Assembly: GCF_005796185.1 (NCBI RefSeq)
Contig: NZ_VAHM01000010.1
Location: 62,001 to 126,000 of the forward strand
Length of the DNA stretch: 64,000 nt
Direction of reading: 5' to 3'
Origin: Pseudarthrobacter sp. NamB4
Lineage (GTDB): Bacteria > Actinomycetota > Actinomycetes > Actinomycetales > Micrococcaceae
This document shows, piece by piece, positions 8,679 to 17,518 of this stretch; positions within the stretch are counted from its first letter, which is position 1; each line of letters begins with the position of its first letter. The notes under the pieces were generated by a model that had not been told where the DNA came from, ran no database searches, and saw nothing but the letters and a program-made list of their open reading frames with translations. Made by a program: the position numbers and the translations under genes.

Positions 8679-8942
8679 CTAGCGGCGCACTGACCTCCGG
8701 CGGCCAACGACTGCCTCGGCGGTGCCTATCAGGAGCACCGCGGCGATGACAGCAACGATGAAGCCCAGGAAGTTCAGTTCGAAAATGTCCCCCGTGCCCA
8801 GGAGGGACGCCACCACTCCGCCGATGACCGAGCCAACGAGGCCCAGCAGGAGGGTGGCCAGCAAGCCAAGGTTCTGCTTGCCCGGCTTGATGAGGCGGGC
8901 CAGTGCGCCGATGATCAGGCCGGCAACGATGAAACCAATCAC
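8679..8942 (-). CDS. GlsB/YeaQ/YmgE family stress-response membrane protein
   Basis: An 87-residue protein with three predicted membrane helices and the family pattern (MIGFIVAGLIIGALARLI, PGKQNLG, then LLGLVGSVIGG and a final helix before RRRSVRR). Family members are small inner-membrane proteins linked to general stress; they were once called transglycosylase-associated proteins, but no enzyme activity is shown. The palindrome at 9011-9023 lies about 70 bases upstream of the ATG at 8940-8942. Confidence 0.9.
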   Translation of the reverse strand: MIGFIVAGLIIGALARLIKPGKQNLGLLATLLLGLVGSVIGGVVASLLGTGDIFELNFLGFIVAVIAAVLLIGTAEAVVGRRRSVRR

Positions 8943-9010
8943 GGTGTGCTCCTTAATGGTGGTGACCGGGCTGGGCCCGGACTGCCGCGGGGTGCCGCAA
9001 TGGGTCTATT

Positions 9011-9023
9011 GTAAGCATGCTTA
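9011..9023. promoter_or_regulatory. GTAAGCATGCTTA palindrome
   Basis: A perfect 12-bp dyad (TAAGCATGCTTA) upstream of the GlsB-type gene. Near copies precede the manganese catalase (12714), the phosphoesterase (21718), a small DUF gene (28621) and the membrane protein gene at 41143. It may be a binding site for a stress regulator or part of an alternative promoter; no factor can be named. Confidence 0.55.
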
Positions 9024-9051
9024 TTGTCGTGCCGGTGCCGTGTCCAAGAGC

Positions 9052-9276
9052 TCAGGCGGTGGCCAGCGGTTTGGCTGGCTGCTCCGCGTGCCGGATTTCC
9101 AGGGCTTCCGGATCCAGCAGCTTCCGCGCGCCGGTCCTCGCGTCCAGGATCCAGAACAGTTCAAGGTGCGGAACCACGTCCGTCACCCGCCCGCGGTGGA
9201 AAAGCTTGCCGTTGTGCCAAGCCTCGATCTGGTCGCCGATCCGAAGCTGGTCCGTGCGGATTCCTTGTGCCTCCAT
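9052..9276 (-). CDS. Small hypothetical protein, 74 residues
   Basis: The protein is compact and mixed-charge (starting MEAQGIRTDQLRIGDQIEAW, then WHNGKLFHRGRVTDV and LLDPEALEIRH) and looks like a small beta-barrel, possibly SH3-like; this is a guess from the pattern of short strands. No signal peptide or membrane segment. The start ATG at 9274-9276 has AGGAGG six bases upstream. I do not recognise the family beyond similar hypothetical proteins expected in Arthrobacter. Confidence 0.75.
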   Translation of the reverse strand: MEAQGIRTDQLRIGDQIEAWHNGKLFHRGRVTDVVPHLELFWILDARTGARKLLDPEALEIRHAEQPAKPLATA

Positions 9277-9419
9277 GATGTGCCTCCTGCTGTTGTATCC
9301 CCGTATGCACATCATGCCGGGGCCAGGTTGCTGAATTGTTTCAATAAAGTATTTTTCCTGTGACCTCATGGCTTACGGTAGCCGCGGCAGAAGCACGACG
9401 GCGGGCGGCAGCCTTGGGA

Positions 9420-10199
9420 TCAGGCAGCGGCCTCGCGGCGCGCGGCGTCCACTGCCTCCTGGATGCCGCCGGTCCAGGGTTCGCCGTGGCCTGGCAGGAC
9501 CAGGGAGGCGCCGGTCTGCGCAAGCTGCGTCAGCGTCTCCAGGTTCTGCCTGCTGTCCATGGTGGCTGCTCCGGCAACAATCCGCGGACCCCTCCGGCCG
9601 GTGTACGGGTCGAGCGTTACCAGGGCGTCGCCGCTGAACAGCACGCCGCGGTCCCGCAGGTAGAGGCCACAATGGCCGGCCGTATGGCCGGGAGAAAACA
9701 CCACTTCCGGAGAACCCGGCACCGGAAGCGAACCGGTTTGGCCAGCTTTCTGGGGAAACATGCTCAGCCCGTCCACCCCCCGCACGCGAAGCGCCCCGGC
9801 GGCGGCCATCCGGGCAAGAACGGGCAATCCGCCGGGATGCGCCAGTGAAAAGACGAAGCGGGATTTTTCGTGCCGGTAGCGGTAGGGGTGGCGGGCGATG
9901 AAGGAATCCCCGGCGTGCACCCAGACCGGCACCCCGAACTGGGTGTGCAGCCGGTGCGCCAGGCCAAGGTGGTCGAAGTGTGCGTGCGTCAGGACCAGGG
10001 CCTTGATGTCGTCCAGGGAGTGCCCCAGTCCGCGGAGCGCGGCGTCCAGGGTCTTCCACGATGCCGGCAGCCCGGAGTCCACCAGGGTCAGCCCGTCATT
10101 GCTCTCCACGAGGTAGAAGTTGACGTACGCCTCGGAGACGCGGTGGACGCCGTCGGCCACTGTGGTGAACGCAGCCCGGCGCTGCTCTGCCTGCGTCAT
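9420..10199 (-). CDS. Metallo-beta-lactamase fold hydrolase
   Basis: A 259-residue cytoplasmic hydrolase of the metallo-beta-lactamase superfamily. The metal-binding motif THAHFDHLG lies at about residue 70, a further His in the SPGHTAGH motif near residue 170, an Asp in FSGDAL and a C-terminal His in LPGHGEPW. The substrate is unknown; glyoxalase II-like thioesters, lactones and quorum signals are all possible for this family. The start codon overlaps the stop of the upstream gene (ATGA at 10196-10199), so translation is probably coupled. Confidence 0.88.
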   Translation of the reverse strand: MTQAEQRRAAFTTVADGVHRVSEAYVNFYLVESNDGLTLVDSGLPASWKTLDAALRGLGHSLDDIKALVLTHAHFDHLGLAHRLHTQFGVPVWVHAGDSFIARHPYRYRHEKSRFVFSLAHPGGLPVLARMAAAGALRVRGVDGLSMFPQKAGQTGSLPVPGSPEVVFSPGHTAGHCGLYLRDRGVLFSGDALVTLDPYTGRRGPRIVAGAATMDSRQNLETLTQLAQTGASLVLPGHGEPWTGGIQEAVDAARREAAA

Positions 10200-10786
10200 G
10201 TCCGCCCCGCAACCCGCCGGGCCACCGCCCGTACCGCCGCAACTGCCCCGAGCCCCGCCAGCACCCAGGGGCCGCCCACCACAATCGGATCGATCCACTG
10301 GTGGTTGACGTCAGCCCGTTTGCTGCCGAACCTTGAACGCAGGCCGTGCCTGGCAGGCTCACTGAGGACTCCGGTTTCCGTGACCGGGTTGTCCGGACTC
10401 AGGGTGGCGAAGGATCGGAGGTGGTGTTCCCACGCGTTCACCCGGTCCGCGGCAATCAGCAGCAGCCAGTGCGCCGCCCGCCCCTCGCTGTACTTGTAGG
10501 CGTACTTCCGGATGGCCCCGGAAACGCCCGCAGGCGGAGTGGAGGTGCCGAAAACGGGAGTCACGAAAGCGTGCTCAATCGACTTCTCGCGGGGCCAGGA
10601 CTCGGGCTGTCGCTCCGGAAAATCCCAGTGCGCGCCGGTCTGGATGCCCGGCTGTTCGCGCGGAAACGAGGGCCGGTCTGCGGGGTCGAGGTCCACGCCC
10701 CACCCGGGGATCCTGGCGCGCAGCGTCTCCGGCGATTCCATCGGAGTACGCTTTTCCGCGATGTACGGGGTAGGTGCTTCAGTCAT
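10196..10786 (-). CDS. Hypothetical protein with C-terminal membrane helix
   Basis: A 196-residue protein I do not recognise. The N-terminal part is hydrophilic, with several Trp and Pro residues (GAHWDFPERQPESWPRE). The middle holds a KYAYKYSEGRAAHWLLLIAADRV stretch that may be a buried helix, and the last 35 residues contain a hydrophobic segment (IVVGGPWVLAGLGAVAAV) followed by Arg, so it is probably membrane-bound by its C-terminus. The start ATG at 10784-10786 follows AAAGGGAAGG. It lies in a run with the alcohol dehydrogenase upstream (stop 14 bases before) and the hydrolase downstream (ATGA overlap), so the three genes are likely one operon. Confidence 0.75.
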   Translation of the reverse strand: MTEAPTPYIAEKRTPMESPETLRARIPGWGVDLDPADRPSFPREQPGIQTGAHWDFPERQPESWPREKSIEHAFVTPVFGTSTPPAGVSGAIRKYAYKYSEGRAAHWLLLIAADRVNAWEHHLRSFATLSPDNPVTETGVLSEPARHGLRSRFGSKRADVNHQWIDPIVVGGPWVLAGLGAVAAVRAVARRVAGRT

Positions 10787-10800
10787 GATGGCCTTCCCTT

Positions 10801-11949
10801 TCACGACGCGCTGGAAACAATGAGGGGCTTGATGCAGTCATCAAGCTTCGCGGAGAACATGTGGTACCCCTCAGCGATGTGCTCCAGCGGGATGCGGTGG
10901 GTCACGATGTCGCTGGGCTTCAGGTATCCGTTCCGGATGTGCTCGAACAGCCGCGGCCACTGGCGCTTCACCGGGCACTGGTTCATCCGCAGCGTCAGGC
11001 CCTTGTTGACGGCGTCACCGAATTTCACGGCGCTGAAAATTGGCCCGTACGCGCCCACCACGGACACCGTGCCGCCCTTCCGCACGGAGTCAATGGCCCA
11101 GTTCAGGGCCACCGCCGACCCGCCCTGCAGTTTCATCTTGGTACCGGTCACCTGCTGGAGGAAGTTGCCGTCCGCTTCGGCGCCCACAGCATCAATCACG
11201 ACGTCGGCGCCCAGGTAGTCGGTTGCTTTCTTCAGGTGCACCACAATGTCGTCGTACTCGGCGAAGTTGTACGTCTCCGCGTGGGCAAAGCTCCTGGCCT
11301 TTTCGAGGCGGTACTCGAGGTGGTCGATCACGATCACCCGCCCGGCGCCCATAAGCCACGCGGACTTGGCGGCGAACAGGCCCACCGGCCCGGCGCCGAA
11401 CACCACCACGGTGTCACCCTCAACGATGTCGCCCAGTTGGGCGCCGAAGTAGCCGGTGGGCAGCGCATCGGTGAGCAGCACCGCGTCCTCTTCGTCCATC
11501 CAGTCCGGAATCTTTGAAGGCCCCACGTCCGCGAAGGGGACCCGAACGAATTCCGCCTGGCCGCCGTCGTAACCCCCGCAGGTGTGGGAGTAACCGTAGA
11601 TGCCGCCCACGGCCGTCGCGTTCGGGTTTACGTTGTGGCAGTTGGAGAACAGGCCGCGCGAGCAGAACCAGCACGAGCCGCAGTACACGTTGAACGGGAC
11701 CATCACCCGGTCACCCACCGCCAGGTTCTGCACGGATAAGCCAACCTCATGGACCACGCCCACGAACTCGTGCCCGAACGTCATTCCCACCCGGGTGTCC
11801 GGCATCATGCCGTGATAGAGGTGCAGGTCGGAGCCGCAGATCGCCCCGGTGGTAACCCGGACGATCGCGTCGTTGGGGTGTTCAATCCTGGGGATATCTT
11901 TTTCTTCGACCCTGATCTTGTACGGGCCGCGGTAAACCATCGCTCGCAT
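10801..11949 (-). CDS. Zinc-dependent alcohol dehydrogenase, glutathione-independent formaldehyde dehydrogenase type
   Basis: A 382-residue medium-chain dehydrogenase. The catalytic zinc ligands sit in GAICGSDLHLYHG and FGHEFVG, the structural zinc lobe has four Cys (YCGSCWFCSRGLFSNC), and the NAD-binding Rossmann motif is GAGPVG. Length and the extended Cys lobe fit the threonine/formaldehyde dehydrogenase-like branch; the true substrate (formaldehyde, another aldehyde or an alcohol) cannot be told from sequence. Start ATG at 11947-11949 with AAGGCGG upstream. First gene of a likely three-gene operon. Confidence 0.88.
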   Translation of the reverse strand: MRAMVYRGPYKIRVEEKDIPRIEHPNDAIVRVTTGAICGSDLHLYHGMMPDTRVGMTFGHEFVGVVHEVGLSVQNLAVGDRVMVPFNVYCGSCWFCSRGLFSNCHNVNPNATAVGGIYGYSHTCGGYDGGQAEFVRVPFADVGPSKIPDWMDEEDAVLLTDALPTGYFGAQLGDIVEGDTVVVFGAGPVGLFAAKSAWLMGAGRVIVIDHLEYRLEKARSFAHAETYNFAEYDDIVVHLKKATDYLGADVVIDAVGAEADGNFLQQVTGTKMKLQGGSAVALNWAIDSVRKGGTVSVVGAYGPIFSAVKFGDAVNKGLTLRMNQCPVKRQWPRLFEHIRNGYLKPSDIVTHRIPLEHIAEGYHMFSAKLDDCIKPLIVSSAS

Positions 11950-12169
11950 GTATGCCGCCTTGTGGTTTCGCTGACGGTGCAGGTCCGTTGTGTGCAGGAA
12001 CCGCCCCTTTGCTTGAGGCCCACCGCCAGCCCTACGCTTCCATCTCCCACTGCCGGGGTCAAGGGTTCGGCCCCTGCGTCGACAAGAGGGGAGGCCGCGA
12101 TGGTTAGGGCGTCCGACGGCGGGTAGGGACAAAGGTGACAGGGTCACCAAGCAAGGGGGGAGCGGAAGC

Positions 12170-12730
12170 ATGTCCCGGGAAAACCAACCGGCACACGGCG
12201 CCTCGCGCGCCGGAACTCCGGACGTGGTCGGCCCACCGGCTGCGGCGCCGGCTTTCCTGTTCGGCATGGGTGTGGGCGGCTTTGTGGACGGGATTGTCCT
12301 GCACCAGCTGCTGCAGTGGCACCACATGCTCAGCCACACCGTCAGCGGGAACACCAGGACGGTGCCTGGACTGGAGCTGAACACTCTGGCAGACGGCCTG
12401 TTCCACAGCGCCATGTGGGTGCTGGTGGTGGCTGCTGCTGCTCTGGCGATCCGCGCCCGGCAGCAGGGCAGGCTGTCCCCAAGCTGGGGCTTCCACGGCG
12501 GCCTGGCACTGGCGGGCTGGGGGGTCTTCAACATCGTTGAGGGATTGGTCAATCACCAGTTGCTGCAGATCCACCACGTGCGGGATGACCTTGGCGGGCC
12601 GCTGGCCTGGGATCTCGGCTTCCTGGCCTTCAGCGCGGTGCTGGTGGCAGTCGGATGGTTTTTGTACCGGCACGGCAAACGTCTGGAAAAACCGTCATCC
12701 ATGGGTCAGGATAGTAAGCATGCTGATTAA
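12170..12730 (+). CDS. DUF2243 family membrane protein
   Basis: A 186-residue protein with four predicted membrane helices and a His-rich pattern typical of DUF2243 (GFVDGIVLHQLLQWHHMLS, then FHSAMWVLV, VEGLVNHQLLQIHHV). The repeated HQLLQ-x-HH motif suggests a metal or heme site in the membrane; function is unknown. The ATG at 12170 follows GGGGGGAGCGGAAGC. It lies 61 bases upstream of the manganese catalase on the same strand. Confidence 0.88.
   Translation: MSRENQPAHGASRAGTPDVVGPPAAAPAFLFGMGVGGFVDGIVLHQLLQWHHMLSHTVSGNTRTVPGLELNTLADGLFHSAMWVLVVAAAALAIRARQQGRLSPSWGFHGGLALAGWGVFNIVEGLVNHQLLQIHHVRDDLGGPLAWDLGFLAFSAVLVAVGWFLYRHGKRLEKPSSMGQDSKHAD
12714..12726. promoter_or_regulatory. GTAAGCATGCTGA, variant of the GTAAG..CTTA palindrome
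   Basis: The site overlaps the last codons of the DUF2243 gene and lies 66 bases upstream of the manganese catalase ATG. It differs from the 9011 copy by one base, so the catalase may have its own stress-responsive promoter here. Confidence 0.5.
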
Positions 12731-12791
12731 ATTGGCAGCCGGAACGGATCAGTTCCACCCAATCCCCATGTGAGCTCGAGAGGACATACTC

Positions 12792-13676
12792 ATGGTTTTC
12801 TTTCACAAGCAGGAACTTCAGTACAAAGCCACCCCGGACAAGCCGGACGCCGTTTACGCCCGTAAGCTGCAGGAGGTGCTGGGCGGCCAGTACGGCGAAA
12901 TCACCGTAGCCATGCAGTACTCCTTCCAGGCCTGGAACGCCCACATGCCGGGCAAGTACCGGGACATGCTCTTCGGCATCGGAGCGGAGGAATTCGGCCA
13001 TGTGGAGATGCTGGCCACCATGATCGCCCAGCTGTTGGAAAAGGCACCGCTCGGCATCACCGAGGACGCCGTCCAGTCCGATCCCACCGTGGCAGCCATC
13101 GTGGGCGGGACGGACGTTCAGTCGGCCATCGTGGCAGGCGCCGGCGTCCGCCCCGTGGACAGCAACGGCAACCCCTGGCAGGGCAGCTACATCACCGCCA
13201 GCGGCAACATGCTCGCCGATTTCTGGGCCAACGCGAACGCGGAGATGCAGGGCCGGCTGCAGGTTGCCCGGCTCTACCACATGACCGATGACCACGGCAT
13301 CCGGGACATGCTCTCCTTCCTGCTCGCGAGGGACACCATGCATCAGAACCAGTGGATCGCCGCAGCCAAGGAGCTTCAGGAAGAAGGTAAGGAGAACTTC
13401 CCGGTTCCCAGCAACTTCCCGCTCAGCAAGGAGATGCGCGACGTCGCCTACCAGTACCGGAACTTCTCCGACGGCCAGGCAGCGGCGGAAGGCTCCTGGG
13501 CGAAGGGCCCCAGCCCGGACGGACTGGGCGAGTTCAGCTACGTTGCAGAGCCGGACTCCACCGTGCCCATGCCGCCGCCCACACACCCCGACTCCCGCTT
13601 TTACGGCACCACCGAACTGCCCAACACCATGGAGAAAGCAGCCGGCACCATCCAGGACAAGCTGCACAAGGAGTAA
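12792..13676 (+). CDS. Manganese catalase
   Basis: A 294-residue di-manganese catalase that would dismutate hydrogen peroxide in the cytoplasm. Family hallmarks include the N-terminal MVFFHKQELQY, the metal-ligand helices (EITVAMQYSFQAW, EEFGHVEML) and the second helix pair with ARDTMHQNQW. Length is normal for the family. The C-terminal tail (TMEKAAGTIQDKLHKE) is charged. A strong terminator shared with ctaD follows at 13819-13854. Confidence 0.93.
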   Translation: MVFFHKQELQYKATPDKPDAVYARKLQEVLGGQYGEITVAMQYSFQAWNAHMPGKYRDMLFGIGAEEFGHVEMLATMIAQLLEKAPLGITEDAVQSDPTVAAIVGGTDVQSAIVAGAGVRPVDSNGNPWQGSYITASGNMLADFWANANAEMQGRLQVARLYHMTDDHGIRDMLSFLLARDTMHQNQWIAAAKELQEEGKENFPVPSNFPLSKEMRDVAYQYRNFSDGQAAAEGSWAKGPSPDGLGEFSYVAEPDSTVPMPPPTHPDSRFYGTTELPNTMEKAAGTIQDKLHKE

Positions 13677-13730
13677 CAGGCTGCACGAGGAGTAGTCCGG
13701 ACCGCGTCCTGCGACGCGCAAACCCGTCCG

Positions 13731-13809
13731 CGACCCGCACAATCGCTGGCGCACCCACAATTTCCGCTGCGCCAGCGAATTCGGGCGTCGGAATGTATTT
13801 CCTGTGTCG
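13731..13809. repeat. 79-bp dispersed repeat, copy 1
   Basis: Starts CGACCCGCACAATC and ends CCTGTGTCG. Two further copies of exactly the same length lie at 49478-49556 and 49646-49724. Shared blocks include CGACCCGCA, CGCACCC-AATTT and GCGTCGGAAT. It lies in the non-coding gap after the manganese catalase gene. Confidence 0.7.
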
Positions 13810-13818
13810 GAGAACCAA

Positions 13819-13854
13819 CGACGACGGCCCCCGCCTAAGCGGGGGCCGTCGTCG
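13819..13854. terminator. Strong terminator hairpin between catalase and ctaD
   Basis: CGACGACGGCCCCCGC and its perfect inverse flank a CTAA loop. It separates two convergent genes and should serve both. Confidence 0.85.
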
Positions 13855-13875
13855 GAAGTTCTCCTGCGTGGAGCG

Positions 13876-15627
13876 CTACTCGTTGGGGTTCGGGGAACGC
13901 ACGTCCTTCTCGCCGATGTCGGCAGCACCCAGGACGCCGGCGGCAGGGCTGTGTGCCGGCGGGTGCATGCGCACGCTGAGCTCCGGGTGGTGCAGGTCCA
14001 GGGCAGGACGCTCGGAGCGGATGCGGGGGAGCGAGGTGAAGTTGTGCCGTGGCGGCGGGCAGGACGTGGCCCACTCAAGGGAAGCGCCGAAGCCCCACGG
14101 GTCATCCACCGTGACCTTCTTGCCGGTGCGCCACGTGATGTAGACGTTCCAGAAGAACGGGATCAGCGAGATCCCCAGCAGGTAGGAACCGACGGTGGAG
14201 AACTGGTTCAGCGGGGTGAAACCGTCCTCCGGCATGTAGTCAGCGTACCGGCGGGGCATTCCCATTACGCCCAGCCAGTGCTGGACCAGGAAGGTTGCGT
14301 GGAAGCCCAGGAAGAGCAGCCAGAAGTGGATCTTGCCCAAGCGCTCGTTGAGCATGGTTCCTGTGAACTTGGGCCACCAGAAGTAGAACCCGGCGAACAT
14401 TGCGAACACTACGGTGCCGAACACCACGTAGTGGAAGTGCGCCACCACGAAGTAGGTGTCGGAGACATGGAAATCCATGGGCGGCGAGGCCAGGATGATG
14501 CCGGTCAGGCCGCCGAAGAGGAATGTGGCCAGGAACCCGATGCTCCACAGCATCGGCGTTTCAAAGGTCAGTGACCCGCCCCACATGGTGCCGATCCAGT
14601 TGAAGAACTTCACGCCCGTGGGCACTGCGATCAGCATGGTCATGAAGGCGAAGAACGGCAGGAACACTGCGCCGGTGACGTACATGTGGTGCGCCCACAC
14701 CGTCACGGACAGGGCGGCGATGGCGATCGTGGCGTACACAATGCCCTTGTAACCGAACAGCGGCTTGCGGCTGAACACCGGGAAGATCTCGGACACGATG
14801 CCGAAGAACGGCAGGGCGATGATGTACACCTCGGGGTGGCCGAAGAACCAGAACAGGTGCTGCCACAGGATGGCACCGCCGTTGGCTGGATCGAAGATAT
14901 GGGCGCCGAACTTTCTGTCAGCCCCGAGCGCGAACAGTGCGGCGGCCAGCGGCGGGAAGGCCATGAGCACCAGGATTGCGGTGACCAGGGTGTTCCAGGT
15001 GAAGATCGGCATCCGCCACATGGTGAGCCCGGGGGCGCGCATGCAGATGATGGTGGTGATGAAGTTGACGGCACCCAGGATGGTACCGAAGCCGGAAAGC
15101 GCGAGGCCGAAGACCCAGAGGTCACCGCCCACGCCGGGGGTGAAGGTGGTGTTGGACAGCGGCGCGTAGGCGAACCAGCCAAAGGACGCTGCGCCCTGCG
15201 GGGTGATGAAGCCGGACACGGCGATGGTGGAGCCGAACAGGAAGAACCAGAAGGCCAAGGCGTTCAGGCGGGGAAACGCGACGTCTGGAGCGCCGATCTG
15301 CAGCGGCATGATCACGTTCGCGAACCCGGCGAAGAGCGGGGTGGCGAACATCAGCAGCATCATGGTGCCGTGCATGGTGAACAGCTGGTTGTACTGCTCC
15401 TTGGTCTGCAGGATCTGCATTCCCGGTTCAAACAGCTCGGCGCGGATGAGCAGCGCCATCACGCCTGCCAGGACGAAGAAGAAGAACGAGGAAATCAGGT
15501 ACATGTACCCGATGGTCTTGTGGTCGGTGGAGGTGATCCAGTTGACCACTATGGTGCCCTTGGACCGCCTGACCGTGGATGGTGCCGCGGTTGCCGACGT
15601 CACTCCCGTGTGCTGGGTGGCCGTCAT
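13876..15627 (-). CDS. ctaD: Cytochrome c oxidase subunit I
   Basis: A 583-residue membrane protein, the catalytic subunit of the aa3-type oxidase that reduces oxygen to water and pumps protons. About twelve membrane helices are visible. The CuB/heme motif [13 protein letters not shown], the tandem HH in WAHHMY, and HFHYVVFG for the two hemes are all present. The start ATG (15625-15627) overlaps the ctaC stop as TAATG, so the two are translationally coupled. The C-terminal tail after the last helix is Pro/Arg-rich and cytoplasmic. Confidence 0.97.
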   Translation of the reverse strand: MTATQHTGVTSATAAPSTVRRSKGTIVVNWITSTDHKTIGYMYLISSFFFFVLAGVMALLIRAELFEPGMQILQTKEQYNQLFTMHGTMMLLMFATPLFAGFANVIMPLQIGAPDVAFPRLNALAFWFFLFGSTIAVSGFITPQGAASFGWFAYAPLSNTTFTPGVGGDLWVFGLALSGFGTILGAVNFITTIICMRAPGLTMWRMPIFTWNTLVTAILVLMAFPPLAAALFALGADRKFGAHIFDPANGGAILWQHLFWFFGHPEVYIIALPFFGIVSEIFPVFSRKPLFGYKGIVYATIAIAALSVTVWAHHMYVTGAVFLPFFAFMTMLIAVPTGVKFFNWIGTMWGGSLTFETPMLWSIGFLATFLFGGLTGIILASPPMDFHVSDTYFVVAHFHYVVFGTVVFAMFAGFYFWWPKFTGTMLNERLGKIHFWLLFLGFHATFLVQHWLGVMGMPRRYADYMPEDGFTPLNQFSTVGSYLLGISLIPFFWNVYITWRTGKKVTVDDPWGFGASLEWATSCPPPRHNFTSLPRIRSERPALDLHHPELSVRMHPPAHSPAAGVLGAADIGEKDVRSPNPNE

Positions 15628-16514
15628 TATGGTTCCGTCCTTTGCTGTGCCGCTTCAAGTGCCGGCTTTTCCGGGTTCCGGTCGTATTGGTCGCCGAGGA
15701 TTCCTGTGTTTCCGCGGGCCCGCAGTTCGGCAATGCGGTTGTCGTACTCCTGCTGGGTTACCACACGGACCTTGAAGAGCATCTCGGAGTGGTACTCACC
15801 GCAGAGTTCGGCGCATTTGCCGGTGAATTCCCCCGTGCGTGTGGGGGTGATGTTGATGTATCTGTCGAACTGGTTGTCGCCGGGGTACATGTCCCGTTTC
15901 TGCAAGAACTCCACCACCCAGAAAGAATGCTGGACATCGCGGGAGTTGACCTGAATTTCTACTTTCTTGTCCACCGGCAGGTACAGGGTGGGCAACCGGT
16001 CCGGCGCACCGAAATTGCCGTCCAGGCGGGCCTGCTGCCCGGGATCCTCGTGGACGTCTTCCTTGACGTAGTTGAAGTCCCACGACCATTGCTTGCCGCG
16101 GACATCGATCACCACGTCCGGGTCGGGGTAGCGGGCATCGATGGCCCGCTGGTCCCGGTCAGTGAACACGAAAAGGACGCCCACGATCATGAGCGGGACG
16201 GAGAGGTAGAAGACTTCCAGCGGCAGGTTGTAGCTCATCTGTGCCGGAAACCCGACAGTATTCTTCCTCCGCCGGTAGGCCACGATCACCCAGATCATCA
16301 GTCCCCACGTGATCACGCCGATGATGAGCGCGGCGATCCAGGAATTGACCCACAGGTCGGTGATCAGGGGCGTCTTATCGGTGGTGTCCCGCTCACCGGG
16401 GAGCCAGCCGCGCTGCACCTCCGCGCTGCAGGACGTTGTGGCCAGTAAGAGGCCAAGGGCGGAGAATGCGGTTGCCCGCCGCCGCCATCTTGAATTGCGT
16501 CGAACTGTGGCCAC
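15627..16514 (-). CDS. ctaC: Cytochrome c oxidase subunit II
   Basis: A 295-residue lipoprotein-type subunit: signal peptide with a Cys at TTSCSAEV (about residue 29), two membrane helices (about 58-80 and 95-120), then a cupredoxin domain. The CuA site is complete (HSFWVVEF His, [12 protein letters not shown] with both Cys, Glu, His and Met). It accepts electrons from the cytochrome bc1-cc complex. First of the ctaC-ctaD pair; the remaining subunits are not in this window. Confidence 0.97.
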   Translation of the reverse strand: MATVRRNSRWRRRATAFSALGLLLATTSCSAEVQRGWLPGERDTTDKTPLITDLWVNSWIAALIIGVITWGLMIWVIVAYRRRKNTVGFPAQMSYNLPLEVFYLSVPLMIVGVLFVFTDRDQRAIDARYPDPDVVIDVRGKQWSWDFNYVKEDVHEDPGQQARLDGNFGAPDRLPTLYLPVDKKVEIQVNSRDVQHSFWVVEFLQKRDMYPGDNQFDRYINITPTRTGEFTGKCAELCGEYHSEMLFKVRVVTQQEYDNRIAELRARGNTGILGDQYDRNPEKPALEAAQQRTEP

Positions 16515-16696
16515 CTAAAAACCCCTCCGGTACGTCCAGAGGCCCTCTGCATGAGCCCGCACCTCCGCGTTTCCGCGGGAGGCTTGTGTGCCCACCCTAG
16601 CGCGGGCAGGATTCTGACGGAAGGGGACATGCTGCAACAGCAGAAGGCTGCAGCTCAAATGGCTTGGAGCAGCCTGTCGTTCAGGGAAAGGACAGC

Positions 16697-17518
16697 ATGA
16701 TGCGCGTGGCGGTGGGCCAGTTCAGTGCAGGCACAAATACCCGAGAAAATACGACGGCGCTGGGCCGGCTGGTGGAGGCGGCGGCGGCTGCGGGGGCGGA
16801 ACTGGTGGTTCTTCCCGAGTCCAGCCTGTACGGAACCAGCGAGGGGGCCGGGGCGGTTGCCGCCGTGGCGGAGAACCTGGACGGCCCGTTCGTGAACGCC
16901 GTCGCCGGCTTCGCCGGCAGGCATGGAATCTTTGTGGTGGTGGGGACCTACGAGAGGAACCCGGACGGTCTGCCGCACAACACCCTTGTGGCGCTGGACA
17001 GCAGTGGGGATATCTTGGGCACTTACCGCAAGGTCCACCTCTACGATGCCTTCGGCTACCGGGAAAGCGAAGGAATAGCAGCCGGCAATCCGGGGGAGCC
17101 GCTGGTGTTCAGCCTGGGCGGCTTCGGCTTCGGTGCCTTCACCTGCTACGACCTTCGGTTCCCCGAAAGTGCCCGTGCAGCCATCGACGCCGGAACCGAC
17201 GTCCTGCTGGTTCCGGCCATGTGGATCCGCGGCCCGGGCAAGGAGGACCACTGGAGCACGCTGCTCAAGGCGAGGGCCATCGAGAACACCGCCTACGTTC
17301 TGGCCGCCAACCAGACCGGGCCGCTGGCCACCGGGTACTCCATGGCCGTTGACCCTGCCGGAGTTGTCATGGCCAACGCCGGAGAGGAGGCGGGCCTCAT
17401 CGTGGCTGACCTGAACCGGGACCGGCTCAACCGCGTGCGCAGGCAGGTGCCGGTACTGGACAACCGCCGCTTCTCTGTCGTCCCCCAAGCCCCGGTCCGC
17501 TCAGCGGGGCCTGGGTGA
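16697..17518 (+). CDS. Nitrilase-family carbon-nitrogen hydrolase
   Basis: A 273-residue member of the nitrilase superfamily, which cleaves non-peptide C-N bonds (amides, carbamoyl groups). The triad is visible: Glu in VLPESSLYG, Lys in YRKVHLYD and Cys in FTCYDLRFPE. The sequence is of the Nit/deaminated-glutathione-amidase or omega-amidase-like type; exact substrate is open. Start ATG at 16697 follows AGGGAAAGGA. The last 18 bases overlap, tail to tail, the P450 gene on the other strand. Confidence 0.88.
   Translation: MMRVAVGQFSAGTNTRENTTALGRLVEAAAAAGAELVVLPESSLYGTSEGAGAVAAVAENLDGPFVNAVAGFAGRHGIFVVVGTYERNPDGLPHNTLVALDSSGDILGTYRKVHLYDAFGYRESEGIAAGNPGEPLVFSLGGFGFGAFTCYDLRFPESARAAIDAGTDVLLVPAMWIRGPGKEDHWSTLLKARAIENTAYVLAANQTGPLATGYSMAVDPAGVVMANAGEEAGLIVADLNRDRLNRVRRQVPVLDNRRFSVVPQAPVRSAGPG

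Noticed and set aside
7286..8707. 473-codon open frame on the minus strand across nhaA
   Set aside because: Typical high-GC shadow frame: Gln/Gly/Arg-rich translation without motifs, fully antisense to a well-conserved antiporter gene.
12630..14105. 491-codon minus-strand frame across the manganese catalase
   Set aside because: Antisense to the catalase and crosses the strong terminator at 13819-13854; not a gene.
14686..15954. 422-codon plus-strand frame across ctaD
   Set aside because: Antisense to the highly conserved oxidase subunit I; translation is Gly/Glu/His-rich noise.
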